Below, piece by piece: positions 1 through 6,599 of a stretch of DNA of 9,993 bases. Under the pieces are notes generated by a model. It was not told the DNA's origin. It saw only the letters and a program-made list of their open reading frames with translations, and searched no databases. The stretch is from VFMC01 sp031404435. Lineage in GTDB: Bacteria; Actinomycetota; Acidimicrobiia; Acidimicrobiales; Ilumatobacteraceae. A program made the position numbers and the translations under genes. Within the stretch, counting starts at the first letter, position 1, and every line of letters starts with the position of its first letter. Location of the stretch: the NCBI GenBank assembly GCA_031404435.1, contig JANNHO010000563.1:1-9993 (forward strand), read 5' to 3'.

Positions 1-491
1 TGGTGATGCGCGATGTCGAGCGGCAGGTGATGCTGCGGATCATCGACCAGCGCTGGCGTGAACACCTCGACGAGATGGACTACCTACAGGAGGGCATCAA
101 CCTGCGCGCCGTCGGCCAGAAAGACCCGCTGACCGAGTGGCAGCGTGAGGGTTTCGAGATGTTCGGCTCGCTGATGAAGGGCATCGCCCAAGACTTCGTC
201 AAGTACGTCATGCACGTCCAGGTGGTGCGCCAGCAGGAGTCGGCCCCGGTCGTACAGAACGTGCAGCAAAGCTCCAGCGACGACGACACCGCCAGCGGCT
301 TCGCGTCGGCCGCTCAGGCGGCCGCGTCCTCCGGTGAGATCTCTCCCGAGGTGGCAGCCACCGCCGCAGCGCCGGCACCGGTCAAGCAGCAGACCGTGGT
401 CAAGGACGAGTGGGCCAGGACCCCGCGCAACGCGATGTGCCCGTGCGGTAGCGGTAAGAAGTTCAAGATGTGTCACGGCGCCACACCGTGA
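1..491 (+). CDS. secA: Protein translocase subunit SecA, C-terminal end (5' partial)
   Basis: This is the last ~163 residues of the SecA ATPase, which drives preproteins through SecYEG at the cytoplasmic membrane. The gene enters from before base 1, and codons are in frame with base 3. The visible N-terminal part is the end of the helical scaffold/wing region, recognisable from DQRWREHLDEMDYLQEGINL followed by GQKDPLTEWQREGFEMF. A low-complexity Ala/Ser/Gln/Pro linker of about 65 residues follows. The protein ends in the zinc-binding SEC-C motif (CPCGSGKKFKMCHG), which in the family contacts SecB or ribosomes. The ATPase motor domains lie outside the window. The stop is 15 nt before prfB, consistent with cotranscription. 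Identification is secure from the scaffold plus SEC-C combination. Confidence 0.96.
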   Translation, partial: VMRDVERQVMLRIIDQRWREHLDEMDYLQEGINLRAVGQKDPLTEWQREGFEMFGSLMKGIAQDFVKYVMHVQVVRQQESAPVVQNVQQSSSDDDTASGFASAAQAAASSGEISPEVAATAAAPAPVKQQTVVKDEWARTPRNAMCPCGSGKKFKMCHGATP

Positions 492-506
492 GGCGCCCGG
501 CACCGC

Positions 507-1616
507 ATGCGTGATTTCACCGACGAACTGAAAGAACTGCGCCGCCGCCTCGGCGAAGCCCACGGGTACCTCAAGATCGAATCGAACCGGGTTCGGTTGG
601 TCGAGCTCGAAATCGAAGTCGGGCGCCCCGACCTGTGGGACGACCAAGAGTTCGCCAAGAAGCTCAACGCCGACTACGCCAACGTCAAATCCGACATCGA
701 CACCTATGACGAGCTCGACTCAGCGCTCGCCGATGCCGACCTGTTGCACGACATGGCTCGCGAGCTCGACGACGAGACCCAAGAACCCGACATCGTCGCC
801 GCCTGCGCGCACATCGCTGCGGCGCTCAACGCGCTCGATCTGCGCAGCCTGTTCACCGGCGAACACGACGAGGCCGATTGCATCGTCCAGATCAACGCCA
901 AAGACGGTGGTGTCGATGCCCAGGACTGGAGCGAGATGCTGATGCGGATGTACACCCGCTGGGCGGAACGTCGTGGGTTTGCGCTCGCGGTCGACGCGAT
1001 CAGCGAAGGCACCGAGGCCGGCATCTTGTCGGCCGAGTTCACCCTCACCGGCCGGTACGCGTACGGACTGATGACCGCCGAGCGGGGAACGCACCGGCTG
1101 GTGCGGATCAGCCCGTTCGACAACCAGGGCCGCCGCCAGACCAGCTTCGCGTCGGTGCAGGTGTGGCCGGTGCTCGACAACCCCGACGCCGAGGTGAACG
1201 ACAGCGACATCCGCATGGAGGTGTTCCGCGCCAGCGGTGCCGGCGGTCAGCACGTCAACAAGACGTCGTCGGCGGTGCGCCTGATTCACGAGCCGACCGG
1301 GTTGGTGGCCTCGAGTCAGGAAGAGCGCAGCCAGCTCCAGAACCGGGAAAAGGCGATGAACCGGTTACGCACCATGATCGCCGCAAAGGTCGAGGAAGAA
1401 CGCGAAGCCGAGCTCGACCGGATCGCCGGCCGACAGGCCCAGGTTGGGTGGGGCAGCCAGATCCGCTCGTATGTGTTGCAGCCCTACCAGATGGTCAAGG
1501 ACCTGCGCACCGAGGTGGAATCCAGCCAGGTTGCGGTGGTGCTCGACGGCGATATCGACGCCTTCGTCGAGGGCTACCTGCGCTGGCGACGCCGTGAAGC
1601 CGACGACGCGAACTAG
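507..1616 (+). CDS. prfB: Peptide chain release factor 2
   Basis: This class I release factor recognises UGA/UAA stop codons and triggers peptidyl-tRNA hydrolysis on the ribosome. It has 369 residues, close to the ~365 of E. coli RF2. The N-terminal helical domain covers roughly residues 1-110. The RF2-specific tripeptide anticodon SPF is at residues 202-204 (RISPFDNQGRRQTSF). The catalytic GGQ loop is at 246-248 (SGAGGQHVNKTSSAVR). The C-terminal GWGSQIRSYVLQPY block is also typical. The frame is open from ATG 507 with no internal UGA, so the +1 programmed frameshift that autoregulates many prfB genes is absent. No strong Shine-Dalgarno precedes the start (only GAGG overlapping the secA stop), so translation may be coupled to secA. 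ftsE follows after 13 bp. Confidence 0.97.
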   Translation: MRDFTDELKELRRRLGEAHGYLKIESNRVRLVELEIEVGRPDLWDDQEFAKKLNADYANVKSDIDTYDELDSALADADLLHDMARELDDETQEPDIVAACAHIAAALNALDLRSLFTGEHDEADCIVQINAKDGGVDAQDWSEMLMRMYTRWAERRGFALAVDAISEGTEAGILSAEFTLTGRYAYGLMTAERGTHRLVRISPFDNQGRRQTSFASVQVWPVLDNPDAEVNDSDIRMEVFRASGAGGQHVNKTSSAVRLIHEPTGLVASSQEERSQLQNREKAMNRLRTMIAAKVEEEREAELDRIAGRQAQVGWGSQIRSYVLQPYQMVKDLRTEVESSQVAVVLDGDIDAFVEGYLRWRRREADDAN

Positions 1617-1629
1617 GTTCTGACAACGA

Positions 1630-2307
1630 ATGATCAAGCTCGAAAACGTCACCAAGAGCTACAGCACCGAGGTCACCGCACTTCGCGATGCCAGCTTCGA
1701 CGTCGCCAAGGCCGAGTTCGTGTTCCTCGTGGGCCCATCCGGCTCTGGTAAGAGCACGTTGCTGCGGCTGATGAACCGCGAGGAGCGGCCCGAGAAGGGC
1801 GCGGTGTGGGTGGCCGGTCGCAACATCAACGACATGCCCGACGCCAAGGTGCCGTACCTGCGCCGCAACATCGGCAACATCTTCCAGGACTACAAGCTGC
1901 TGTCCAACAAGACCGTGTTCGAGAACGTCGCGTTTGCACTCGAGGTGATCGGGCGACCCAAGCACGTCATCCGCCAGCAGGTACCGCAGGTTCTCGACCT
2001 GGTGGCGCTGTCGGGCAAGCAGGAGCGGTTCCCCCATCAGCTCAGCGGCGGGGAGCAGCAGCGGGTGTCGATCGCCCGAGCGTTCGTCAACCGGCCGCTG
2101 ATCCTGCTCGCCGACGAGCCGACGGGCAACCTCGATCCCGGTACCGGCGAAGGCATCATGCGCCTGCTCGACCGGATCAACAAGACCGGCACCACGGTGG
2201 TGATGGCCACCCACGACCAGCGTGTGGTCAACATGATGCGCCGCCGGGTGATCCAACTCGACCGCGGCATCATCGTGCGCGACCAGGCCAGAGGTGTGTA
2301 TGAGTAG
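1630..2307 (+). CDS. ftsE: Cell division ATP-binding protein FtsE
   Basis: FtsE is the ABC-type ATPase that partners with FtsX at the divisome. ATP hydrolysis is transmitted through FtsX to activate peptidoglycan hydrolases at the septum. The protein has 225 residues, the normal FtsE length. All nucleotide-binding motifs are intact: Walker A GPSGSGKST (about residues 35-43), Q-loop IFQDYKLL (84-91), ABC signature LSGGEQQRVSIARA (138-151), Walker B LILLADEP (157-164), D-loop NLDP and H-loop ATHD (193-196). It lies 13 bp after prfB with no convincing ribosome-binding site. ftsX follows 27 bp downstream. The prfB-ftsE-ftsX arrangement is the classical actinobacterial one and supports the assignment over other ABC ATPases. 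Confidence 0.96.
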   Translation: MIKLENVTKSYSTEVTALRDASFDVAKAEFVFLVGPSGSGKSTLLRLMNREERPEKGAVWVAGRNINDMPDAKVPYLRRNIGNIFQDYKLLSNKTVFENVAFALEVIGRPKHVIRQQVPQVLDLVALSGKQERFPHQLSGGEQQRVSIARAFVNRPLILLADEPTGNLDPGTGEGIMRLLDRINKTGTTVVMATHDQRVVNMMRRRVIQLDRGIIVRDQARGVYE

Positions 2308-2334
2308 CGGTACCTGCCTGGAAGGATGGGTGCG

Positions 2335-3243
2335 ATGTTTCCGCGGCTGAGCTATACGTTCCGCGAGATGTGGGCGAGCCTGCGCCGCAACCTCACCCTC
2401 ACCGCCGCGGCGGTGATCACCTCGTCGGTGTCGCTGCTGTTGTTCGGGCTCACCCTGTTGATTCAGCAGGGCTTCGACAACCAGCTTGCCAAGTGGTCCG
2501 GCGGCGTCGAGCTGATCGTCTACCTCAAACCCGAGGCGTCACCAGAGCAGGTTGCCCTGGTTCGCAGCGCGCTCGAGCAGACCCCGGACGTGATCGATGT
2601 CAGCCGGCTGGAGTACCTCGACGTCGAACAATCGTTTGCCGAAGCGCAGCGACTGTTCGCGGCTGATCCCGAGATGCGTCAGCTGCTCACGCTCGAGAAC
2701 ATCCCGACCCAGTTCAAGGTGGTGCCGACCGAGGAGGCGACAGCCGAGCTGCTCACCCAGTTGGCCATCGGGTACGCGGAGTTGCCGGGGGTGTACCGAA
2801 CCGCGTTCCCCAGCGACGAGATCGAGGTGCTGTCCACACTGCGCGGCTTCATCGGACTACGGCTGTACCTGATCACTGGGTTCTTGCTGGTTTCTGCGGT
2901 GCTGTTGATCTGGAACACGATCCGCACGGCGATGTTCGCCCGGCGGCGCGAGATCGAGGTGATGAAGCTGGTTGGCGCGACGAACTGGTTCATCCGTTTG
3001 CCGTTCATGCTCGAGGGGCTGCTGCAGGGTCTCGCCGGTGGTGTGCTCGCCAGCGGGGCGATGCTGTTGATGAACGCGAACTGGACCAGCGGGGTGGAGG
3101 CCTTCCCATCTGATTCCGGCTTCGGTGCCTTCGTCGTGACGGGGTCGTACCCGATGTGGATCGTGCTGTGGATCGTGGTGCTCGGCATGCTCGTCGGCGC
3201 GATCGGTTCGGGCACGGCGGCGTCACGCTTCCTCGACGTCTGA
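2335..3243 (+). CDS. ftsX: Cell division protein FtsX (permease-like)
   Basis: FtsX is the membrane partner of FtsE and relays ATP hydrolysis to extracytoplasmic peptidoglycan hydrolases. With the ATG at 2335 the protein has 302 residues. I see four transmembrane segments at about 21-44, 173-195, 222-246 and 273-295. An extracytoplasmic domain lies between the first two (about 45-172). The FtsX_C/MacB-like block RRREIEVMKLVGATNWFIR sits before TM3. An in-frame ATG at 2326 is also possible, but GGAAGG (2320-2325) abuts it and is spaced 9 nt from 2335, favouring the latter. Its stop codon overlaps a candidate -35 element for the next gene. No hydrolase gene is adjacent, so its target is encoded elsewhere. 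Confidence 0.94.
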   Translation: MFPRLSYTFREMWASLRRNLTLTAAAVITSSVSLLLFGLTLLIQQGFDNQLAKWSGGVELIVYLKPEASPEQVALVRSALEQTPDVIDVSRLEYLDVEQSFAEAQRLFAADPEMRQLLTLENIPTQFKVVPTEEATAELLTQLAIGYAELPGVYRTAFPSDEIEVLSTLRGFIGLRLYLITGFLLVSAVLLIWNTIRTAMFARRREIEVMKLVGATNWFIRLPFMLEGLLQGLAGGVLASGAMLLMNANWTSGVEAFPSDSGFGAFVVTGSYPMWIVLWIVVLGMLVGAIGSGTAASRFLDV

Positions 3244-3267
3244 CACCAGCCGCCGGGCGGTTAGCTT
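3240..3267 (+). promoter_or_regulatory. Putative leaderless promoter of the crotonase gene
   Basis: CTGACA (3240-3245) lies 16 nt before TAGCTT (3262-3267), a near-consensus sigma-70-type -35/-10 pair. The -35 overlaps the ftsX stop codon. The ATG at 3275 comes 7 nt after the -10 hexamer and has no Shine-Dalgarno, so transcription would begin at or next to the start codon. This is inferred from sequence only, but the same -10/ATG spacing recurs at other genes in the window. Confidence 0.5.
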
Positions 3268-3274
3268 CGGTCGC

Positions 3275-4138
3275 ATGGAGCACACACAGATCACCTATGC
3301 CGTCGCTGACGGCATCGCCACCATCACCCTCAACCGGCCCGAGCGGTTGAACGCGTTCACCAACACGATGATGCGCGAACTGCTCGACGCGTTCGACCGG
3401 GTCGATGCCGACGACGATGTGCGCGTCGTCATCGTCACCGGGGCCGGGCGGGGGTTCTGCGCCGGTGCCGACCTGAGCGGCGGGGGAGAGACGTTCGCCT
3501 CCGGTGGCAGCGACGAGCGCACCGACGTGCCGGGTGTTCCTCGCGACGGCGGTGGCCTCGTTTCGCTGCGGATCTTCGAGTGCCTGAAGCCGGTGATCGG
3601 GGCAATCAACGGTCCTGCCGTTGGCGTCGGAGTGACGATGACGTTGCCGATGGACATCCGTATCGCCAGCGAGACCGCCAAGTTCGGGTTCGTGTTCGCC
3701 CGTCGCGGCATCGTTCCCGAAGCATGTTCGTCGTGGTTCCTGCCCCGCCTGGTGGGCATCAGCCAGGCTGCAGAGTGGTGCTACTCGGGCGGGGTGTTCG
3801 GTGCCGACGAGGCCCGCGACGGTCGACTGGTTCGCAGCGTTCATGCCCCCGATGAACTGCTGCCCGCCGCGCAGGCCATCGCCAGAGAGATCGCCGACAA
3901 CACCTCGGCGGTTTCGGTCGCACTCAGCCGCCAGTTGCTGTGGAGGATGATGGGCGCAGCGCATCCGATGGAGGCACATCGCGCCGATTCGCGAGGCATC
4001 GCCGAGCGCGGCCGCAGCGACGATTCACGAGAAGGGGTCTCCAGCTTCCTCGAGAAGCGACCGGCCGAGTTCCCGATGAAGGTGAGCGACGGCCTACCCG
4101 ATCTCTTCCCCCGTTGGGATCCTCCGAAGTTTTCGTAA
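3275..4138 (+). CDS. Crotonase-family enoyl-CoA hydratase/isomerase
   Basis: This 287-residue member of the crotonase superfamily acts on acyl-CoA thioesters in the cytoplasm. The N-terminal ITLNRPERLNAF block and the oxyanion-hole loops GRGFCAGADLS (about 59-68) and NGPAVGVGVTM (112-122) are clear. By eye alignment to mitochondrial hydratase, both canonical catalytic glutamates are replaced: the first by Thr in VGVTM, the second by Phe in FGFVFARRG. A Glu is instead present at 149 in GIVPEACSSWFLPR. That matches the PEGCSS glutamate region of peroxisomal delta3,delta2-enoyl-CoA isomerases (ECI2/PECI). Isomerisation of unsaturated fatty acyl-CoA is therefore more likely than simple hydration, though hydratases of this subgroup are often annotated generically. 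The gene is preceded by its own candidate promoter rather than being tightly coupled to ftsX. Confidence 0.88.
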   Translation: MEHTQITYAVADGIATITLNRPERLNAFTNTMMRELLDAFDRVDADDDVRVVIVTGAGRGFCAGADLSGGGETFASGGSDERTDVPGVPRDGGGLVSLRIFECLKPVIGAINGPAVGVGVTMTLPMDIRIASETAKFGFVFARRGIVPEACSSWFLPRLVGISQAAEWCYSGGVFGADEARDGRLVRSVHAPDELLPAAQAIAREIADNTSAVSVALSRQLLWRMMGAAHPMEAHRADSRGIAERGRSDDSREGVSSFLEKRPAEFPMKVSDGLPDLFPRWDPPKFS

Positions 4139-4225
4139 AGGTCACCACGGTCCGTCCCGATACAACATCCGTAACGGGCAGGCGGCGAAGAACCTTCGAC
4201 AGAGCAGCGTTACGCGACCCAGTCG

Positions 4226-4231
4226 AAAGGA
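4226..4231 (+). promoter_or_regulatory. Shine-Dalgarno site for the 59-residue protein
   Basis: AAAGGA is placed 6 nt before the ATG at 4238. It is one of the few clear ribosome-binding sites in the window and favours ATG 4238 over the in-frame GTG at 4235. Confidence 0.6.
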
Positions 4232-4237
4232 CCTGTG

Positions 4238-4417
4238 ATGAACATACTGACCGGTGATGTGATCGAGATCGATGTGGACGGTGGCGCTGTCAGCGCGCTG
4301 GTGTTGCTGGCAACACCCGAGGCCGTCATCCTCGATCCGTGCGACGGATCGACTCCGCTCGTGTTCCGCCCGGAAGACCTTCGCGCGGTGCGAATCTTCG
4401 ACGGCGCCAACGCCTGA
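4238..4417 (+). CDS. Small acidic hypothetical protein (59 aa)
   Basis: I do not recognise this gene. It encodes a compact acidic protein of 59 residues, beginning MNILTGDVIEIDVDGG and ending LRAVRIFDGANA. The pattern of alternating hydrophobic residues (VIEIDV, SALVLLA, AVILD, LVFRPEDL, AVRIF) suggests a small all-beta fold, perhaps five short strands. There is one cysteine (residue 35) and no signal peptide or membrane segment. The coding case rests on the good ribosome-binding site, high-GC third positions and the fact that it fills the gap between the crotonase and globin genes. A 99-bp untranslated stretch precedes it with only weak promoter-like sequence (TACAAC at 4161-4166). Its stop is 65 bp before the globin gene. 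Function unknown. Confidence 0.65.
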   Translation: MNILTGDVIEIDVDGGAVSALVLLATPEAVILDPCDGSTPLVFRPEDLRAVRIFDGANA

Positions 4418-4430
4418 CCGTTATCGCCGC

Positions 4431-4475
4431 CTGACCGGTATCCCCGGCTGGTCGTAGTATCGCGGCCCGTAGCAT
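4431..4475 (+). promoter_or_regulatory. Putative promoter region of the truncated hemoglobin gene
   Basis: TAGCAT (4470-4475) ends 7 nt before the ATG at 4483, the leaderless spacing seen at other genes here. A second -10-like hexamer, TAGTAT (4455-4460), lies 18 nt after CTGACC (4431-4436) and could start a short-leader transcript. No Shine-Dalgarno is present. Which -10 is used cannot be decided from sequence. Confidence 0.45.
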
Positions 4476-4482
4476 TGCGGTC

Positions 4483-4917
4483 ATGAGTGACCAGGCTGGT
4501 TCCGGCACCCCGGTCTCGCTGTTCGACCACGTCGGCGGCGCCGGGTTCTTCGAGCGTCTGGTCGACACGTTTTACGCGGGCGTGGCAACCGACGACGTGC
4601 TGTTGCCGCTCTATCCGGAGCAGCCAGACCTCACCGGTGCTCGCCGTCGGCTGACACTGTTCTTGATTCAGTACTGGGGCGGCCCGACCACCTACGACGA
4701 CGAGCGCGGACATCCGCGGTTACGGATGCGGCACATGCCGTTCCGGCTCGGTCCGGTCGAGCGTGATCGGTGGTTGCACCACATGACCAACGCCGTCGAT
4801 CACGTCACCGACGACGAAGCTGTTCGGGCCACGCTGCTCGGCTACTTCGTGCCGTCGGCCGAACACTTGCGCAACGACACCGGCCTGCCGATCTCGCTGA
4901 AGAACCCCCACGCCTGA
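4483..4917 (+). CDS. Group II truncated hemoglobin (GlbO-like)
   Basis: This 144-residue heme protein of the 2/2 globin family, group II, resembles mycobacterial GlbO. GlbO proteins bind O2 and are linked to redox or respiratory roles at the membrane. The diagnostic residues are visible: Tyr31 (B10) in DTFYAGV, Tyr44 (CD1) in PLYPEQ, proximal His84 (F8) in HPRLRMRHMPF, and Trp97 (G8) in RDRWLHHM, the group II/III hallmark. QYWGGPTTYDDERGHP (about 63-78) is a strong family block. An ~11-residue N-terminal extension precedes the globin start. The ATG at 4483 is favoured by the TAGCAT hexamer 7 nt upstream. The gene converges with the EEP-family gene, leaving 26 bp between the stops. Confidence 0.95.
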   Translation: MSDQAGSGTPVSLFDHVGGAGFFERLVDTFYAGVATDDVLLPLYPEQPDLTGARRRLTLFLIQYWGGPTTYDDERGHPRLRMRHMPFRLGPVERDRWLHHMTNAVDHVTDDEAVRATLLGYFVPSAEHLRNDTGLPISLKNPHA

Positions 4918-4940
4918 CCGGTGCGGGTGCGCGGGCCGGT
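4917..4940. terminator. Weak inverted repeat between convergent genes
   Basis: ACCGG (4917-4921) and CCGGT (4936-4940) can form a 5-bp stem with a 14-nt loop in the gap between two convergent genes. There is no U-tract on either side. It may contribute to bidirectional termination, but the evidence is thin. Confidence 0.2.
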
Positions 4941-4943
4941 GGC

Positions 4944-5717
4944 TCAGGGCTGCGGCATCGGTGCGAAATCGATGGTGACGGGGAGGTGATCGCTGAGGTG
5001 CTGCCAGTCGTCGACGTCGGGTTCGTGGCGACGGGTGAACACACTGGCATCGGGGATGAGGATGAAATCGAACCGCGCACGCGGCGCGATCGACGGAAAG
5101 GTGGGCCCCCCTCCGGGGTCGTGCACCCCGCCACGATGCAGTTCGCGGATCACCTCCACATCGCTGCCGGCGTTGAGATCGCCGGCCACAACCGTGAGCG
5201 ACGAGCGTTGCGCGGTGATCAGCGCGGCGACGCGTCCGGCTTGGGCGATGCGCTCATCGGCACGCCGGCCGGCCGCAAGGTGCACGTTGTAGATCCGCAC
5301 CGTGTCGCCGGCGGGGTCGCCGGCGGGGTCGCCGCGGTCGCGGTCGCCGGCGCGTTGCACCGACGTGGCCAGGACGATGCGGTGACGGTGGGTCCATGTC
5401 GAGCGTTCCGGCGAGAGGGAGCGGTTGGTGGTGCCCGAGAGGCGGTGCGGGGACATGATCGCCAACCCTTCCGCCAAATGCCACAGCACCGGTGAGTACG
5501 GGTAGTGCTTGCGCGCCCAGCAGTGATGCCACCGCAGCATCGTGGCCAGTGTGTCCGCCTGGCGGCGGCCGATCTCCTGTACGGCGATCGCGTCGGGGCG
5601 CTCGGCGGCGACGACCGCAGCGATGGCGGCCAGGTCTGGCCGTGCCGACCCGCGAATGTTCCAGGTCATGACGCGCCATGCTCCGGGGGCCACGGGTGGG
5701 GGCGATGTGTCAGGCAT
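4944..5717 (-). CDS. Endonuclease/exonuclease/phosphatase (EEP) family protein
   Basis: This 257-residue metal-dependent phosphoesterase belongs to the EEP superfamily (DNase I, exonuclease III, sphingomyelinase, inositol phosphatases). The motifs appear in order: MTWNIRG with Asn20, AVQEIG with metal-binding Glu48, IYNVHLAAG with His146, VVAGDLNAG with Asp180/Asn182, RFDFILI near 215-221, and the terminal LSDHLPV with Asp243/His244. All key catalytic positions are present, so it should be active. The substrate (nucleic acid, phospholipid or other phosphodiester) cannot be told from sequence. There is no signal peptide, and the catalytic core fills the protein, so it is probably cytoplasmic. 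A Gly-Asp-Pro-Ala repeat (about 129-138) sits just before the His strand. The gene is divergent from the SDR gene across 65 bp; I see no -10 at the usual distance. Confidence 0.88.
   Translation of the reverse strand: MPDTSPPPVAPGAWRVMTWNIRGSARPDLAAIAAVVAAERPDAIAVQEIGRRQADTLATMLRWHHCWARKHYPYSPVLWHLAEGLAIMSPHRLSGTTNRSLSPERSTWTHRHRIVLATSVQRAGDRDRGDPAGDPAGDTVRIYNVHLAAGRRADERIAQAGRVAALITAQRSSLTVVAGDLNAGSDVEVIRELHRGGVHDPGGGPTFPSIAPRARFDFILIPDASVFTRRHEPDVDDWQHLSDHLPVTIDFAPMPQP
5304..5334. repeat. 12-bp tandem repeat inside the EEP gene
   Basis: Two perfect copies of GTCGCCGGCGGG (5304-5315, 5316-5327) are followed by a partial third copy (5328-5334). The unit length keeps the frame, and on the - strand it encodes Gly-Asp-Pro-Ala repeats in a loop. 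Confidence 0.75.
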
Positions 5718-5769
5718 TGGTCGGCAAGTCTCGCCGATCCATTCACGCGGCGGGGTCGGCGCGGTGGAC

Positions 5770-5775
5770 TACCTT
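5770..5775 (+). promoter_or_regulatory. Putative -10 of the SDR gene (leaderless)
   Basis: TACCTT ends exactly 7 nt before the ATG at 5783, and no Shine-Dalgarno precedes that start. No convincing -35 is visible 16-18 nt further upstream. The element decides the start: the reading frame is open back to 5678, but the extension overlaps the divergent EEP gene and lacks family similarity. Confidence 0.45.
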
Positions 5776-5782
5776 CGTCGGG

Positions 5783-6568
5783 ATGAGTCGTCTGTCGGGG
5801 AAAGTTGCCCTCATCACTGGTGCTTCGTCGGGTCTCGGTCGCGTCGGCGCCGAACGGTTCGCTGCTGAGGGGGCTCAGGTGGTCGTGGCCGACATGGCCG
5901 ACGGCGACGAGGTGGTCGAAGCGATCGCCGCAGCCGGAGGCGACGCAACCTACGTCCGCTGCGACGTCACCGATGAGGCGTCGGTCGAGGCCGCGGTGGA
6001 GCATGCGGTCGAGACCTTCGGTGGGCTGCACGTGCTGTACAACAACGCCGGGGTGATGCTCGGCGACGACGACGATCCGGTCACCACCAGCGTCGAGACC
6101 TATCAGAAGACGATGGACATCAACGTGCTCGGCGTCCTGCTCGGCTGCAAGTACGCGATCCCGGTGATGCAGCGCTCGGCCGAGGCATCGGGCCGGGCCA
6201 GTTCGATCATCAACGTCGCCTCGTTCGTCGCCCACATGGGCGCGGCCACGCCGCAGGTGGCCTACACCGCATCGAAGGGTGCGGTGTTGGCGATGACCCG
6301 CGAGATCGCGGTCATCTATGCCCGCCAAGGAATCCGCGCCAACGCGCTCTGCCCCGGACCGATCATGACGCCGCTGCTGGCCAAGTTCTTGAGCGATGAC
6401 GCCAAGCGCAACCGTCGCCTGGTGCACATCCCGATGGGCCGCTTCGGTGAGCCGATCGAGATCGCCAACGGCGCACTGTTCCTGGCGAGCGACGAGTCGA
6501 GCTGGATGACCGGCCAGTCGTTGATCATCGACGGCGGGATCACCGCTGCCTACGTCACGCCCGAGTGA
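5783..6568 (+). CDS. SDR family NAD(P)-dependent oxidoreductase
   Basis: This classical short-chain dehydrogenase/reductase of 261 residues interconverts a hydroxyl and a carbonyl group with NAD(P)(H) in the cytoplasm. The Rossmann glycine motif TGASSGLG is at 12-19, an acidic residue follows the second strand (VVVADMAD), and CDVTD and NNAG (87-90) are present. The catalytic tetrad is complete: Asn114 (DINVLG), Ser147 (NVASFV), Tyr161 and Lys165 (YTASK). PGPIMTPL and the C-terminal IIDGG are also typical. Asp37 after strand 2 suggests NAD(H) preference (inference). The substrate cannot be assigned. The PLP-decarboxylase-like gene begins about 31 bp downstream, so the two are probably cotranscribed and may work in one pathway. 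Confidence 0.93.
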   Translation: MSRLSGKVALITGASSGLGRVGAERFAAEGAQVVVADMADGDEVVEAIAAAGGDATYVRCDVTDEASVEAAVEHAVETFGGLHVLYNNAGVMLGDDDDPVTTSVETYQKTMDINVLGVLLGCKYAIPVMQRSAEASGRASSIINVASFVAHMGAATPQVAYTASKGAVLAMTREIAVIYARQGIRANALCPGPIMTPLLAKFLSDDAKRNRRLVHIPMGRFGEPIEIANGALFLASDESSWMTGQSLIIDGGITAAYVTPE

Positions 6569-6599
6569 GCGCCGAGTGGCCGCCGGAGTGAGCGCGAGG

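Noticed and set aside
3005..3979. 324-codon open frame on the - strand
   Set aside because: Antisense to ftsX and the crotonase gene, with no domain signal. Long shadow frames are expected in high-GC DNA.
5678..5782. 35-codon N-terminal extension of the SDR
   Set aside because: It overlaps the start of the divergent EEP gene and does not fit SDR N-termini. ATG 5783 has TACCTT 7 nt upstream.
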